Assembly (NCBI GenBank): GCA_016928435.1
Contig: JAFGKT010000022.1
Coordinates: 1-47,893, forward strand
Direction: 5' to 3'
DNA: 47,893 nucleotides
DNA from: Sedimentisphaerales bacterium
GTDB taxonomy: Bacteria; Planctomycetota; Phycisphaerae; Sedimentisphaerales; SM23-30
The notes under the pieces were generated by a model. The model worked only from the letters and a program-made list of their open reading frames with translations, did not search any database and was not told the origin of the DNA. Numbering within the stretch: position 1 is the stretch's first letter; each line of letters opens with the position of its first letter. This document shows positions 31,482 through 40,631 of the stretch, in pieces. The position numbers were made by a program, and so were the translations under genes.

Positions 31482-32573
31482 CTAGAGGTACCGTCGGAAG
31501 TTATTGTCTTCACGCATGTCAGCCAATAGGTCTTTGATGGAGTCAGCGTCGTTTTTCCGGCAGATCAAGGTGGCATCGTCGGTATGGACAATAATGAGGT
31601 CTTCGACACCGATAGTAGCGATAATATGATCGGGCGAATGACTGATCGCGATATTGCGGCTGCTTTCGTACCACTTGCAGAGAGTCTGCCCGGCGGTGAC
31701 ATTGTCTTCATCGTCTCGGGTGCCGATAGTGTCCGCCAAGGCGGTAAAGGAGCCGACGTCAACCCAATGGCAGTCGAGTTCGCACATGTAAACATGTTTT
31801 GCGTGTTCCATCACGGCGAAATCGATACTGATTTTCTCCATTTCGGGGAATTCTTTTTGGAGCGTTTCGTCCCAGGCATCGGTGTTATAGGTTTGCCCGA
31901 TTTTCGCGAAGCGGTCGGCGTTGTGGGGCAGGAATTGACCAAGGTTTTCGAGGATGGTATCGACGCGCCAAACGAACATACCGCTGTTCCAGCAGTATTT
32001 GCCGGAACGGAGGTATTTGTGAGCGGTTGACTTGTTGGGTTTTTCCTTGAAGGCTTCCACGGGAAAAATATCGGAGCTTTTGGAAACGCTGTTTTCGCCT
32101 CGCTTGAGATAACCGAAACCGGTATGGGCCGAGGTCGCTTTGATGCCGAAGGTAAACAGCGCTTGGGGATGACTCTTGAGGAATTTCAACGCTTGCTTGA
32201 CAGCCTTTTGCAGCGGCTCGATGGGCTCGATGATATGGTCGGCGCTGAAAACAGCCATGAAGGCATCGGGATTACGTTTGTGCAGGACCGTGGCCGCCAA
32301 GCCGATCGCGTTGGCGGTGTCACGACCGATCGGCTCGCCGAGAATGTTCTCTTGAGGCAGTTCGGGCAAATGCTCTTTCACAACATGAGCGTATTCCGCA
32401 TTGGTCACCACGAGGATGCGGTCGGCGCTGAAAATATCTTGGATGCGGTCCACACAGTGTCTTAGAAGAGATTTGCCCTGGTGCAATTCAATGATTTGCT
32501 TGGGCAGACTTTGACGGCTGAGGGGCCACAGTCGCTGTCCCGATCCACCTGCCATAATAACTGCATAGTTCAT
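31482..32573 (-). CDS. manC: Mannose-1-phosphate guanylyltransferase
   Basis: A 363-residue nucleotidyltransferase that would make GDP-mannose from mannose-1-phosphate and GTP. The N-terminal MAGGSGQRLWPLSR is the GTP-binding signature, with PKQ just after. LGEPIGRDTANAIGLAA (about 83-99), FSADHII (about 113), VEAFKEKPN (about 174) and the WNSGMFVWR motif (about 195) follow in order. The C-terminal 90 residues form the short left-handed-helix cap; no phosphomannose isomerase domain is fused. The start at 32573 has AAAGG seven bases upstream. The lysC gene is 128 bases upstream, so it may have its own promoter, but no strong one is visible. Feeds exopolysaccharide or glycan synthesis. Confidence 0.92.
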   Translation of the reverse strand: MNYAVIMAGGSGQRLWPLSRQSLPKQIIELHQGKSLLRHCVDRIQDIFSADRILVVTNAEYAHVVKEHLPELPQENILGEPIGRDTANAIGLAATVLHKRNPDAFMAVFSADHIIEPIEPLQKAVKQALKFLKSHPQALFTFGIKATSAHTGFGYLKRGENSVSKSSDIFPVEAFKEKPNKSTAHKYLRSGKYCWNSGMFVWRVDTILENLGQFLPHNADRFAKIGQTYNTDAWDETLQKEFPEMEKISIDFAVMEHAKHVYMCELDCHWVDVGSFTALADTIGTRDDEDNVTAGQTLCKWYESSRNIAISHSPDHIIATIGVEDLIIVHTDDATLICRKNDADSIKDLLADMREDNNFRRYL

Positions 32574-32701
32574 CTTGAGCCTTTCCGACAGCACATGGCT
32601 GTATAGTGGTTAGGGCTGAGAAAATCTGCGAATCCTCGGCGGCTGCTATGCTCAGTGATGTTCGGGTATGGCGCGCGCCGGGTTTCGATACCGCGATTAG
32701 C

Positions 32702-33922
32702 TTATGCTTCCTTGTCGAGATCAAACGCCGCGTGTATGGCTTGCAGAGCCTTGACGGCGTCTCCTGGGTCGATAATGCAGCTTATCTTGATTTCGCTGGT
32801 GGTGATAGCGATGATGTTCACCTCGGCTTCCGCGAGAGCGGAGAACATTTTCTGAGCCACGCCGGTGTGGCTGCGCATTCCCACGCCGACCACGGATACT
32901 TTCGCGACCGGGTCATTGCACACCACGCGGGTGGCGTTGAACTGCTTGGCGATCTCCTGCAGGACAAGTTTGCCCTCAGCCAGGTCGCCTCGTTCGACGG
33001 TGAAGCTGGTGCTGGCTGCTCCTTTTTCGTCGATGGTTTGGATGATATCATCAACGACCACGTTATGTTTGGCGACGTGGGCGAATAATTCCGCGGCTAC
33101 GCCGGGCTCATTAGGCAGACCCACCAAAACGAACTGAACCAAGTCTTTTTTGACAGCGGCGCCTGATACTACAATATGTTCCATTTGCTCTACCTCGTGC
33201 GTAATAAGAGTTCCTTCGGTGTCGCTGAAGCTGGACCGAACGTGAATGTTTACATTGTATTTCTTACCAAACTCGATGGCCCGGGAGTGCATAACTCCGG
33301 CACCCAAACTGGCCAGTTCGAGCATTTCATCATAACTTATTCGGGCGATTTTGCGGGCTTTGGGCTCCATGCGCGGGTCGGTGGTGTAAACACCGTCCAC
33401 ATCGGTATAGATTTCACAGAGTTTGGCGCCCAGTACTGCGGCTAAGGCCACCGCCGTCGTGTCGGAAGCGCCGCGGCCGAGCGTGGTGATTTCGCCGGTG
33501 CTGTCGATGCCTTGGAAACCAGCGACGATAACGATTTTGCCGTTGTCCAGTTCCTTGCGGATTCGGTCAGCTTGAATTTCTTGAATGCGTGCCTTGCTGT
33601 GTACGGCGTCGGTGATGAGTCCGATTTGGCCGCCGGTCAAGCTGATGGCTTCGTGACCGGCGTCATTGATAGCCATGGCCATTAGGCTTATGCTGACTTG
33701 TTCGCCTGTGGTCAACAGCATATCGAGTTCACGACGAGGCGGGTCACTGGAAATCTCGCCGGCCAAGGCTATCAGGTGGTCGGTGGTCTTGCCCATGGCG
33801 GAAACAACCATGACAACTTTTTGCCCATCCAACTTAGCTTTGATCGCGCGGCGGGCGGCGCGACGAATGCGCTCGGCGTCGGCTACACTTGTGCCGCCGA
33901 ATTTCATTACTATCAGGTCCAT
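32702..33922 (-). CDS. lysC: Aspartate kinase
   Basis: A 406-residue cytosolic enzyme catalysing the first step of the aspartate pathway (lysine, threonine, methionine). MKFGGTSVADAERIR is the kinase signature. TTLGRGASDTTAVALAA (about 145) and YTDVDGVYTTDPR (about 173) complete the catalytic core. The C-terminal part carries two ACT domains (VLVGLPNEPGVAAELFAHVA and VSVVGVGMRSHTGVAQKMF), so feedback inhibition by lysine or threonine is expected. I use the ATG at 33922, which follows an AAAGGA site, rather than an in-frame TTG 21 bases earlier. It lies seven bases after the phosphoglycerate-mutase-like gene, in one operon with homoserine dehydrogenase. Confidence 0.95.
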   Translation of the reverse strand: MDLIVMKFGGTSVADAERIRRAARRAIKAKLDGQKVVMVVSAMGKTTDHLIALAGEISSDPPRRELDMLLTTGEQVSISLMAMAINDAGHEAISLTGGQIGLITDAVHSKARIQEIQADRIRKELDNGKIVIVAGFQGIDSTGEITTLGRGASDTTAVALAAVLGAKLCEIYTDVDGVYTTDPRMEPKARKIARISYDEMLELASLGAGVMHSRAIEFGKKYNVNIHVRSSFSDTEGTLITHEVEQMEHIVVSGAAVKKDLVQFVLVGLPNEPGVAAELFAHVAKHNVVVDDIIQTIDEKGAASTSFTVERGDLAEGKLVLQEIAKQFNATRVVCNDPVAKVSVVGVGMRSHTGVAQKMFSALAEAEVNIIAITTSEIKISCIIDPGDAVKALQAIHAAFDLDKEA

Positions 33923-33929
33923 CGATGCA

Positions 33930-35123
33930 TTATCCTTTCCCAAAAAGAAAGTATTCCATTAATTCATGTCCGTGACTTATACGCAAACCGCCTTTGGCGG
34001 CGTTAGCTTCGCTGTAGGTTTCGCCCAGATGACTGGTAATATTGGTTCCAGCCAGGGCCACCGGTACCGGCTGATCGACGTGAGTACGCAGCCGAACCGG
34101 AGTTGGGTGATCGGGTAATACCATAATACGCCATTCGTCTTGATTTTGGAGCCACTGCAGCAGCGGTCCGACAATATGTTTGTCGATTTGTTCAACGGCT
34201 TGGATTTTTTCCTGGAGCAGCGCGCCGTGGCCGGCTTCATCCGGCGCTTCGACGTGAACGATGATAATATCGTCGCCGGCTTCGAGGGCTTCGATGGCGG
34301 CTTGACCTTTGCCGATGTAGTTGGTGTCGAGGTAGCCGGTGGCGCCTTCGACGTTGAGTACTTTCAAGCCGATCAATTTACCGATACCGCGTAAGACGTC
34401 AACCGCGGTGATTATAGAGCCTTTGACGCCGTATTTTTTCTGGAAACTTTCCATCTGAGGACGATGGCCTTGGCCCCAAAGCCAAATATTAGTGGCTTGG
34501 TTTTCGTTCAGTTCGGCGCGGATGGTATTGATATCATGGTTAGCTAAGATCTCTTGGGCTTGTTCCATGATATGGCATAGCTGCTTGGCGTTTTTGCCGT
34601 GCGGCAGATGCTTGGCATAAGGTTGGTCGAGGATGTCGTGAGGCGGAGTGCATTGACAGTCGAACGGCCCTCCGCGATGAACCATCAAGTGCCGATAGCT
34701 TACCCCCGGATAGAAGGTTATTTCCTCGGAACCTAGTTTTTCGTTGATGTCTTTGATTAGCTGGGCTGCTTGTACGGTTTGGATGTGCCCGGCCGAGTGG
34801 TCCAGCATAACGCCGTCGGCGGTCGTCACCAAATTGCAGCGGAAAATCCAATCGGATGGATCAGTCTCGATACCTTGAGCCGCTGCTTCCAAAGGCGCTC
34901 GGCCGGAATAACAGTCCTTGGCTTCATAACCCATGATGCTCATCTGAGCGACGTCACTGCCGGGAGGAAAGCCTTCCGGGACGGTACGCACCAAACCCTG
35001 TCTGCCGGTACGGCTAACCGTGTCGGTGTAAGGTATGTGGGCACGCTCAAGCACGGTTTGGCCTTGTAGTTCTTCGATAGGCTCGTCCGCGGCGCCGTCC
35101 ATAATGATTACTGCGTATTTCAT
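33930..35123 (-). CDS. apgM: Phosphoglycerate-mutase-like protein, probable homoserine kinase
   Basis: A 397-residue metal-dependent member of the alkaline phosphatase superfamily. MKYAVIIMDGAADEPI gives the first metal Asp, GSDVAQMSIMGY the nucleophile Ser region, IIVHVEAPDEAGH the metal-binding D-GH, and VLPDHPTPVRLRTH the last metal motif. Overall it matches archaeal-type cofactor-independent phosphoglycerate mutase. A subfamily of these was proposed to act as homoserine kinase because it sits in threonine genes where thrB is missing. Here it lies between homoserine dehydrogenase (two-base gap) and aspartate kinase (seven-base gap), which supports that reading. The glycolytic mutase role cannot be ruled out. 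Length and motifs are complete. Confidence 0.85.
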   Translation of the reverse strand: MKYAVIIMDGAADEPIEELQGQTVLERAHIPYTDTVSRTGRQGLVRTVPEGFPPGSDVAQMSIMGYEAKDCYSGRAPLEAAAQGIETDPSDWIFRCNLVTTADGVMLDHSAGHIQTVQAAQLIKDINEKLGSEEITFYPGVSYRHLMVHRGGPFDCQCTPPHDILDQPYAKHLPHGKNAKQLCHIMEQAQEILANHDINTIRAELNENQATNIWLWGQGHRPQMESFQKKYGVKGSIITAVDVLRGIGKLIGLKVLNVEGATGYLDTNYIGKGQAAIEALEAGDDIIIVHVEAPDEAGHGALLQEKIQAVEQIDKHIVGPLLQWLQNQDEWRIMVLPDHPTPVRLRTHVDQPVPVALAGTNITSHLGETYSEANAAKGGLRISHGHELMEYFLFGKG

Positions 35124-35125
35124 AT

Positions 35126-36439
35126 CTATTCATCTACCGGGGGGGTTACTACGTGGATGCAAATAGGAGACGCGTTTACCACGTCCAGTTGCGCCAGTTC
35201 TTCAAGAGCTTTTTCCATGTTGCCTTGCAGGGCGTGATGGGTCATGATCACTACCGGTACCTTGTCGCTGGATTCGCTTTCATGCTGCAGCAGAGCGGAA
35301 ATACTGATCTTGTTTCGACCAAGTACATCGGCGATCCGAGCGAAAACTCCCGCTTGATCCACAACGGAAAGTCTCAGATAGAATCGGCTGGAAACTTTCT
35401 CGTTGGGACATAGCGACGGTGCCCGGCCTGGGCGACCAAACGCCGCGGCGCCGGCGAAACAACGGCCGGCATTGCCTTGGGCCACCTCGATAATGTCAGC
35501 AACAACGGCGCTGGCGGTGGGCATCATCCCGGCACCGCGACCATAATAGCTGGTGTGACCCACAGCGTCACCAAAGGCGCTCAAGGCGTTGAACGAACCG
35601 GATACTTGAGCCAGTGGTTCATCGTAACTAATGAAGGCTGGGTGAACTCGCAAAGACAATCCCATTTCGGTTTGCTCCGCGATGGCCAGCAGTTTCATGG
35701 CATAACCAAGTTCGCTTCCGTATTTGATATCGCTGAGATTGATTCCCTCGATTCCGGTCACAGCTATAGCGTTGTAATCGATAGTTACACCGAAAGCCAA
35801 CGAAGCCAGGATCGCCAATTTGTGGGCGCTGTCGGCGCCATTGACATCTAGGGTTGGGTCCGCCTCGGCGAAGCCGGCGTCTTGGGCTTCCTTCAGCGCG
35901 GTGGCGTAGTCTTTGCCCTCGCGGCTCATGCCGCTGAGAATATAGTTGCAGGTTCCGTTTACAATGCCGTACATGGCGCTGATTTTGTTGGCCGCCAAGC
36001 CGGAGCGTATCGCCCCGATCAAGGGAATACCACCGCAGCAACTGGCTTCGAAGGCGACGCAGCGGTTGTTTTCACGGGCGACTTGATAGATTTCTTGGCC
36101 TCGCTCAGCCAACAGCGCCTTGTTGGCGGTGACGACATTCTTGCCTGCCGCCAAGAGCCGCTTCTGCAAATCTCCAGCGAAGGTGGTGCCGCCCACAAGC
36201 TCAATCGCGATATCAACTTGCGGATCGTTAATGGCTTTGTCCAGGTCGCTGTGCAGCAATCCATCAGGCAGTTGCACCGGACGCTCGCGGGTCAGATCGG
36301 TATCGACCACGTGGGCCAATTCCAGTTTTATGCCGGTTTTGTGGGCGATATGGTCGGCGTTTTTGAGGATTATCTTGGCGACCCCGGCCCCAACGGTGCC
36401 GAAGCCGATCAAAGCGATTTTTACACTGTCTTGTTCCAT
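35126..36439 (-). CDS. hom: Homoserine dehydrogenase
   Basis: A 437-residue NAD(P)-dependent enzyme reducing aspartate semialdehyde to homoserine. IALIGFGTVGAGVAKI is the Rossmann nucleotide-binding motif. VVTANKALLAERGQEI (about 103), FEASCCGGIPLIGAIR (about 128), GIVNGTCNYILSGM (about 155) and GFAEADPTLDVNGADSAHKL (about 183) are catalytic-domain blocks. A C-terminal ACT domain (FYLRLSVVDQAGVFARIADV, about 350) predicts threonine feedback. I start at 36439, where the conserved N-terminus begins; the longer reading adds 32 unrelated residues. The SD is weak (GGAA). First gene of the hom - apgM-like - lysC operon. Confidence 0.94.
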   Translation of the reverse strand: MEQDSVKIALIGFGTVGAGVAKIILKNADHIAHKTGIKLELAHVVDTDLTRERPVQLPDGLLHSDLDKAINDPQVDIAIELVGGTTFAGDLQKRLLAAGKNVVTANKALLAERGQEIYQVARENNRCVAFEASCCGGIPLIGAIRSGLAANKISAMYGIVNGTCNYILSGMSREGKDYATALKEAQDAGFAEADPTLDVNGADSAHKLAILASLAFGVTIDYNAIAVTGIEGINLSDIKYGSELGYAMKLLAIAEQTEMGLSLRVHPAFISYDEPLAQVSGSFNALSAFGDAVGHTSYYGRGAGMMPTASAVVADIIEVAQGNAGRCFAGAAAFGRPGRAPSLCPNEKVSSRFYLRLSVVDQAGVFARIADVLGRNKISISALLQHESESSDKVPVVIMTHHALQGNMEKALEELAQLDVVNASPICIHVVTPPVDE

Positions 36440-36544
36440 TGCTATGTTCCAGTGTGGTTGTTTATGTATCTGTGTGTTATTACTGCATTTACGTGAAAGG
36501 CTGATGCGGGCGCAGTGAAAAAACCCTATCGGCACAAAACCCGT

Positions 36545-36573
36545 AGTTTAGTTTCAGATTGTTGTGCGGTCAA
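36545..36573 (-). promoter_or_regulatory. Sigma70-like promoter of the hom operon
   Basis: On the minus strand TTGACC (36568-36573), 17 bases, then TAAACT (36545-36550). The leader would be about 100 bases. I see no convincing attenuator or leader peptide rich in Thr or Met. Confidence 0.55.
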
Positions 36574-36623
36574 GTTTAATCAAGCTGTTTGCCGTGGGGA
36601 ACTTATCATTATTTTGCGTTCTT

Positions 36624-36629
36624 TATAAT
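36624..36629 (+). promoter_or_regulatory. Candidate -10 box of the dus gene
   Basis: A perfect TATAAT, 107 bases before the chosen dus start, without a recognisable -35. It argues against the longest reading of dus, which would start upstream of this box. Confidence 0.3.
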
Positions 36630-36735
36630 TTCCGCGAAATCGCCCATGGCACAGGGCAGCTTGCAAGGGGGCGTGGTTCGTGCAATAATGAAGTTTGTAT
36701 TGGGCGATGAACAAACAATCATCTGCGAGACTACA

Positions 36736-37743
36736 ATGACGGATCAATCAAGAACGTGTTTACCACAGACTTTGAAGTTGGGCGATATTGTGCTGGATGC
36801 CCCGATGTATCAGGCGCCGTTGAGCGGCTATACTGATCGGGCGATGCGTTCTTTGGCCCGGCAGCACTCAGCTCCGATGACATTTGCCGGGGTAATGCTG
36901 GATAAAATTACGCTGCACCCGAAAGCTCTGCGTAAACCCGTGTTCGCGGTGGGGGAGAACGAGCATCCGATCGGCGGGCAGTTATTGGGCAGTAATCCTG
37001 AGCAGATGGCCCAAGCGGCCAAAGCATTGTGTGGTATTGGTTATGATTTGATCGATTTGAATTTCGCTTGCCCGGCACCGAAGGTTTTGCGTCGAGGCCG
37101 AGGCGGCGCGCTGCTGCAAAACGCCCATCAGGTAATAGCGATATATCGCAAGGTGCGTGAGACGGTGCGGTGTCCGTTGTTGATGAAGCTGCGAATCGCT
37201 TATGATGATGACACGGCTTATCGGGACGCTTTCTGGACTATAGCTGAGCATGCCGCGGCCGACGGTATCGACGCCCTGGTGGTGCATGGCCGAACGGTAC
37301 TGCAGCGTTATCGAGGTAAAGCGGATTGGCAGATTCTGGCTGAGCTTAAACGCCGACTGCCCGGAATGACCATTGTTGGCAGCGGCGACATTTTCGATGC
37401 GCCGACCGTTGTGCAGCGTTTTCGCGAGACGGGTATCGACGGCGTCCTGGTGGCTCGGGGAGCGATAGGTAATCCGTGGATTTTCGAGGAAATCCGCGCT
37501 GCAGTTAAGGGCGACTTAACCTATACGCCTCCGACATTGTATGAGCAAGGGCAGGTGATTCTGGAGCATTGGAGCCGTATACTGCAATTGTATCCGCCGA
37601 AGAAGGCGATACCGTATTTTCGCAAGTTCCTGGCCAACTACTGCCGCCGTCATCCGGATCGCAAAAAAGCGCAAATGTCTTTAATGGCCGCACGCGACCC
37701 GGAAACTCTGACACTTCTTATCGAACAGTGGTATGATCTCTAA
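36736..37743 (+). CDS. dus: tRNA-dihydrouridine synthase
   Basis: A 335-residue FMN TIM-barrel enzyme that reduces uridines in tRNA. APMYQAPLSGYTDRAMRSLA corresponds to the APMAGVTD start block. DLNFACPAPKVLRRGRGGAL carries the catalytic Cys-Pro (A in place of the usual G before it), LVVHGRTVLQRYRGKADW holds the HGRT FMN-phosphate motif, and GSGDIF and VLVARGAIGNPWIF complete the barrel. I use the ATG at 36736, preceded by GAGA. An alternative ATG at 36688 (MKFVLGD) cannot be excluded, and readings from 36589 would precede the promoter. Divergent from hom. The Dus subclass (A, B or C) is not resolved. Confidence 0.88.
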   Translation: MTDQSRTCLPQTLKLGDIVLDAPMYQAPLSGYTDRAMRSLARQHSAPMTFAGVMLDKITLHPKALRKPVFAVGENEHPIGGQLLGSNPEQMAQAAKALCGIGYDLIDLNFACPAPKVLRRGRGGALLQNAHQVIAIYRKVRETVRCPLLMKLRIAYDDDTAYRDAFWTIAEHAAADGIDALVVHGRTVLQRYRGKADWQILAELKRRLPGMTIVGSGDIFDAPTVVQRFRETGIDGVLVARGAIGNPWIFEEIRAAVKGDLTYTPPTLYEQGQVILEHWSRILQLYPPKKAIPYFRKFLANYCRRHPDRKKAQMSLMAARDPETLTLLIEQWYDL

Positions 37744-37905
37744 ACAAAAAACAAACAGCGAAAGTGGGGGGCATTTCTATATTATCTATGGGATTGATAG
37801 GTAGGCTGGAAGTCGCGGTTTTGCGATTGCAAGGGGGTTGAACCGGCGAATTCCAGCGCAACTGAATCCAGTATGTCTTATCAACAGTCTAACACAGCAA
37901 TTCTA

Positions 37906-37934
37906 TTGCGACATCTGGCTGTATTTGGTATAAT
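37906..37934 (+). promoter_or_regulatory. Sigma70-like promoter of the dockerin-like secreted protein gene
   Basis: TTGCGA (37906-37911), 17-base spacer, perfect TATAAT (37929-37934). Leader about 60 bases with GGAGG eight bases before the ATG at 38002. Confidence 0.6.
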
Positions 37935-38001
37935 TAAGGTTTGGTCTGGGTATTTATGCATGTCTTAAAGATAACAAAGCTGTTTTCTGGAGGAATCAGC
38001 C

Positions 38002-40359
38002 ATGGCAAATCTAAGAAAATCCTTTTGGTATTCAGTGGTGATGGTTTTGGTTTCGGCGGTGGTCGGCTGGGCTCAGCCGTGCGTTCTTCCGGACAACGGT
38101 ACCGGCACAATCACCTTGCCGCCTATAGGTTGTGAGTTTACCAGCCCGGATGAAGCGTTCATGATTATCGATGGTCTGCCGGCCGGCACCACGATTGAGA
38201 TGCCGGGCATCTGGCAAGATTTTATTTGTTGTGATCCGCCTTGCTATTTGTGTTCGGTTCCCCTGTTGCCGGGTGATTGCGAGGGAGACGGCGGTTCGCT
38301 GGGCGGCAGGTTCCATTGTTTTGAATCCACTTTGCAGTTGTCCGTCGTAGGCACCGGCGCCTTAGCGGGATACACTCGAACTCTATATGTACCGGTGATG
38401 TGTGAGGTTCATACCGCGCCGCGGATTTTGGGTGATCCGGTACAATCGTTCCAAACCTGTGTGTTCCGTTTGTTTGGAGAATTGTTAGGCGATCCGGACT
38501 TCTGCACTTTTCGTATCACAGCCGGTAACGATTTTGGTTTGCCCAGTCCGGGCCAAACCGTTTTGACGGAATTGCCCAGCGGTGATTTCGCGGTGGACAG
38601 TTTCTTTGATATTACCTATCAGATTGAGTTTGAGGGTTGTCCGGGCAGTCCGTTGGACGGCTACATGGGCACGACTACCGCGACGATTCGGATGCAGACC
38701 GAGGGGCTTACTCTTTGCGCGCCGCTGCCGAACGGCTTGGCCTGCAACCCCGAGGCTTGTGTCGAACTTGACCAGCAGTGTATGCCCACGGCAGTCAACT
38801 ACGATCCGGTTACCGGGGATGTGGTGGTAACTGATTGTGATTGCGGCGATGCGGGCGGTTGTCATGTGGATGCCACAATTTTGAGTGATTGTCCCAATCC
38901 GTGTGTTTTGCCTGATAACGGTTCGGGCACAGCCACACTGCCTCCTATTGGATGTAACTATCTCAGTCCGTATGAGGTATTCATGATTATCAACGGTCTG
39001 CCGCCGGGCACCACTTTGGAAATGCCCGGCGTTTGGGGCGACTTCTTGTGTTGCGCTCCTTCCTGTCCGGTATGTTCGATGCCTTTGTCACCGGGCCAGT
39101 GTGAAGGGGTCGGCGGCACCTTGGGCGGTAATTTTGAGTGTTTTGAGTCAACCTTAGCATTGCAGGTTCACGGCACTGGCGATCTAGCTGGTTATAACCG
39201 TACGCTTTATATTCCGGTCGGTTGTGAAGTGCATACGGCCCCGCGCACTCCGGGCGATCCGGTGCAGAAATTCGATGCGCTTATATACCGGTTAGAAGGT
39301 GAACTTTTCGGCGACCCGGACTTCTGTGCCTTCCGCATTCGGGCCGGCAGCTACCATAGCCTTCCCTGTCCTGGTGAAACAACCTTGACACAATTGCCCA
39401 GCGGCGATTTCGCGGTGGACAGCTTCTTTGACATTACCTACGAGATCGAATTTGAAGGTTGTCCGGGCAGTCCGTTGGATGGCTATATGGGTACGACCAC
39501 CGGAACAATTCTGATGGAGACCGGCTGCGGGTTCGAGCCGCCTGTTTGCACCGGCGGATGCGGCGAAGATTACGTCTGCTATCAGGAAGAAACGGTTCTA
39601 CCGGACGGCACAATTGATATCAGTTGCAACTGCGTTGAGCCTTATGTGATCCAGGCCGGCTTTGACTACTGGGCCACGCCTCGGGCTGAGATGGACTTTT
39701 TGAACGATCCGTTACCTTCCGATTTCTTTGGTCCGGGCTCCGATCCGTTTGAGGGGCAGGTGTGCATGACCGGTTCACCCGTGGACCCGGACAATGCCTT
39801 GGCTGACACCATCGTTGAAAGGCTGGATGACGTTACCTTCAACGCTCCCATCGGAACGGAACTGGTGGATATCGAACTGGTAGCGCTGAACCTTGTCAGT
39901 ACTGAGCCGATCACAGTCACGTTCGATACCGGGCCCGCCAAGCTCTACGATGTCACTTTGACCTTGCACACCGCGGGTTCTTCTGCCGGTCAGATGACTA
40001 TTAACAGAACCCACTCCCAAGGCGGCACCTTTGATTTTTCCGTTGATGCTTGGGTGCTGTTTACGTTCCAGGACCGCCTAGGCAGTCCTGGTATCCACCG
40101 GGTTCTGCCGTTTACTCTCACGACCACGGAACTGTATCCATGGCAAAGTACGCCTCCGATTCTCACTGTTCGGCCGGCTTGCGTTGACGGTGATTTCTAT
40201 CCTTCCGGTCAAGATTCGCTGCGTTTAAGTCCAGGCGTGTTGGCTGGTTTCCATGATGTTACCCACGAGGATCCTCTGCCTATGGATTTTGATGATGATC
40301 GCGATGTCGATCTCGCTGATTTCGCGGTGTTCGCGTCACAGTGGCTCTACGGCAGATAA
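38002..40359 (+). CDS. Secreted two-repeat protein with dockerin-like C-terminus
   Basis: A 785-residue exported protein. The signal peptide (SFWYSVVMVLVSAVVGWAQ) is cleaved probably after WAQ. Two homologous domains of about 240 residues, offset by about 270, follow. Each begins PCVLPDNGxGTxTLPPIGC and contains GLPxGTTxEMPGxW, LAGYxRTLYxPVxCEVHTAP, FGDPDFC-type and EFEGCPGSPLDGYMGTT blocks. Both are rich in conserved cysteines, so disulfide-linked. After a beta-rich region (about 550-740), the C-terminus ends in DFDDDRDVDLADFAVFASQW, a single calcium-loop helix of dockerin type I style common in Phycisphaerae secreted proteins. It may attach to a partner or the cell surface. Function of the duplicated domain unknown. 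Strong promoter and an intrinsic terminator bracket the gene, so it is monocistronic. Confidence 0.8.
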   Translation: MANLRKSFWYSVVMVLVSAVVGWAQPCVLPDNGTGTITLPPIGCEFTSPDEAFMIIDGLPAGTTIEMPGIWQDFICCDPPCYLCSVPLLPGDCEGDGGSLGGRFHCFESTLQLSVVGTGALAGYTRTLYVPVMCEVHTAPRILGDPVQSFQTCVFRLFGELLGDPDFCTFRITAGNDFGLPSPGQTVLTELPSGDFAVDSFFDITYQIEFEGCPGSPLDGYMGTTTATIRMQTEGLTLCAPLPNGLACNPEACVELDQQCMPTAVNYDPVTGDVVVTDCDCGDAGGCHVDATILSDCPNPCVLPDNGSGTATLPPIGCNYLSPYEVFMIINGLPPGTTLEMPGVWGDFLCCAPSCPVCSMPLSPGQCEGVGGTLGGNFECFESTLALQVHGTGDLAGYNRTLYIPVGCEVHTAPRTPGDPVQKFDALIYRLEGELFGDPDFCAFRIRAGSYHSLPCPGETTLTQLPSGDFAVDSFFDITYEIEFEGCPGSPLDGYMGTTTGTILMETGCGFEPPVCTGGCGEDYVCYQEETVLPDGTIDISCNCVEPYVIQAGFDYWATPRAEMDFLNDPLPSDFFGPGSDPFEGQVCMTGSPVDPDNALADTIVERLDDVTFNAPIGTELVDIELVALNLVSTEPITVTFDTGPAKLYDVTLTLHTAGSSAGQMTINRTHSQGGTFDFSVDAWVLFTFQDRLGSPGIHRVLPFTLTTTELYPWQSTPPILTVRPACVDGDFYPSGQDSLRLSPGVLAGFHDVTHEDPLPMDFDDDRDVDLADFAVFASQWLYGR

Positions 40360-40393
40360 GATAGACAATCATTGCCTTGAACTGACGAATTGA

Positions 40394-40439
40394 AGAGCTG
40401 TGGGTATTTCCTATAGAAAAACTCACGGCTCTTTTTTTT
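40394..40439 (+). terminator. Intrinsic terminator of the dockerin-like protein gene
   Basis: A 12-bp stem with G-U wobble pairs (AGAGCTGTGGGT at 40394-40405 against ACTCACGGCTCT at 40421-40432) runs into eight T. It lies 34 bases after the stop codon. Confidence 0.85.
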
Positions 40440-40479
40440 GTATGGACTGGTCGCGAGCCGTGTTTGGTAGGGTACGCGC

Positions 40480-40528
40480 AAAAAAAACCGCTGCTTGGTT
40501 GAATCCAGGTAAATCAACCAAGCCGCGG
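40480..40528 (-). terminator. Intrinsic terminator of the convergent large secreted protein gene
   Basis: On the minus strand a 15-bp stem with one mismatch (40514-40528 pairing with 40488-40502), an 11-base loop and eight T on the downstream side (40480-40487). It lies 103 bases after the stop of the minus-strand gene and faces the plus-strand terminator at 40394-40439. Confidence 0.85.
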
Positions 40529-40631
40529 TAGGAACACAGATCTCCTAGATGAACGGTGCCTTTTGGAACAAAAGCAAGGATCGTTCAGTGGAGGCCACAA
40601 CTTTTCTATATGGAACAGATTTTTGTTTTTA

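Noticed and set aside
31445-31513. Longer N-terminus for ruvX
   Set aside because: The YqgF family begins at MRYLAIDYG, and the extra residues overlap manC with no ribosome site.
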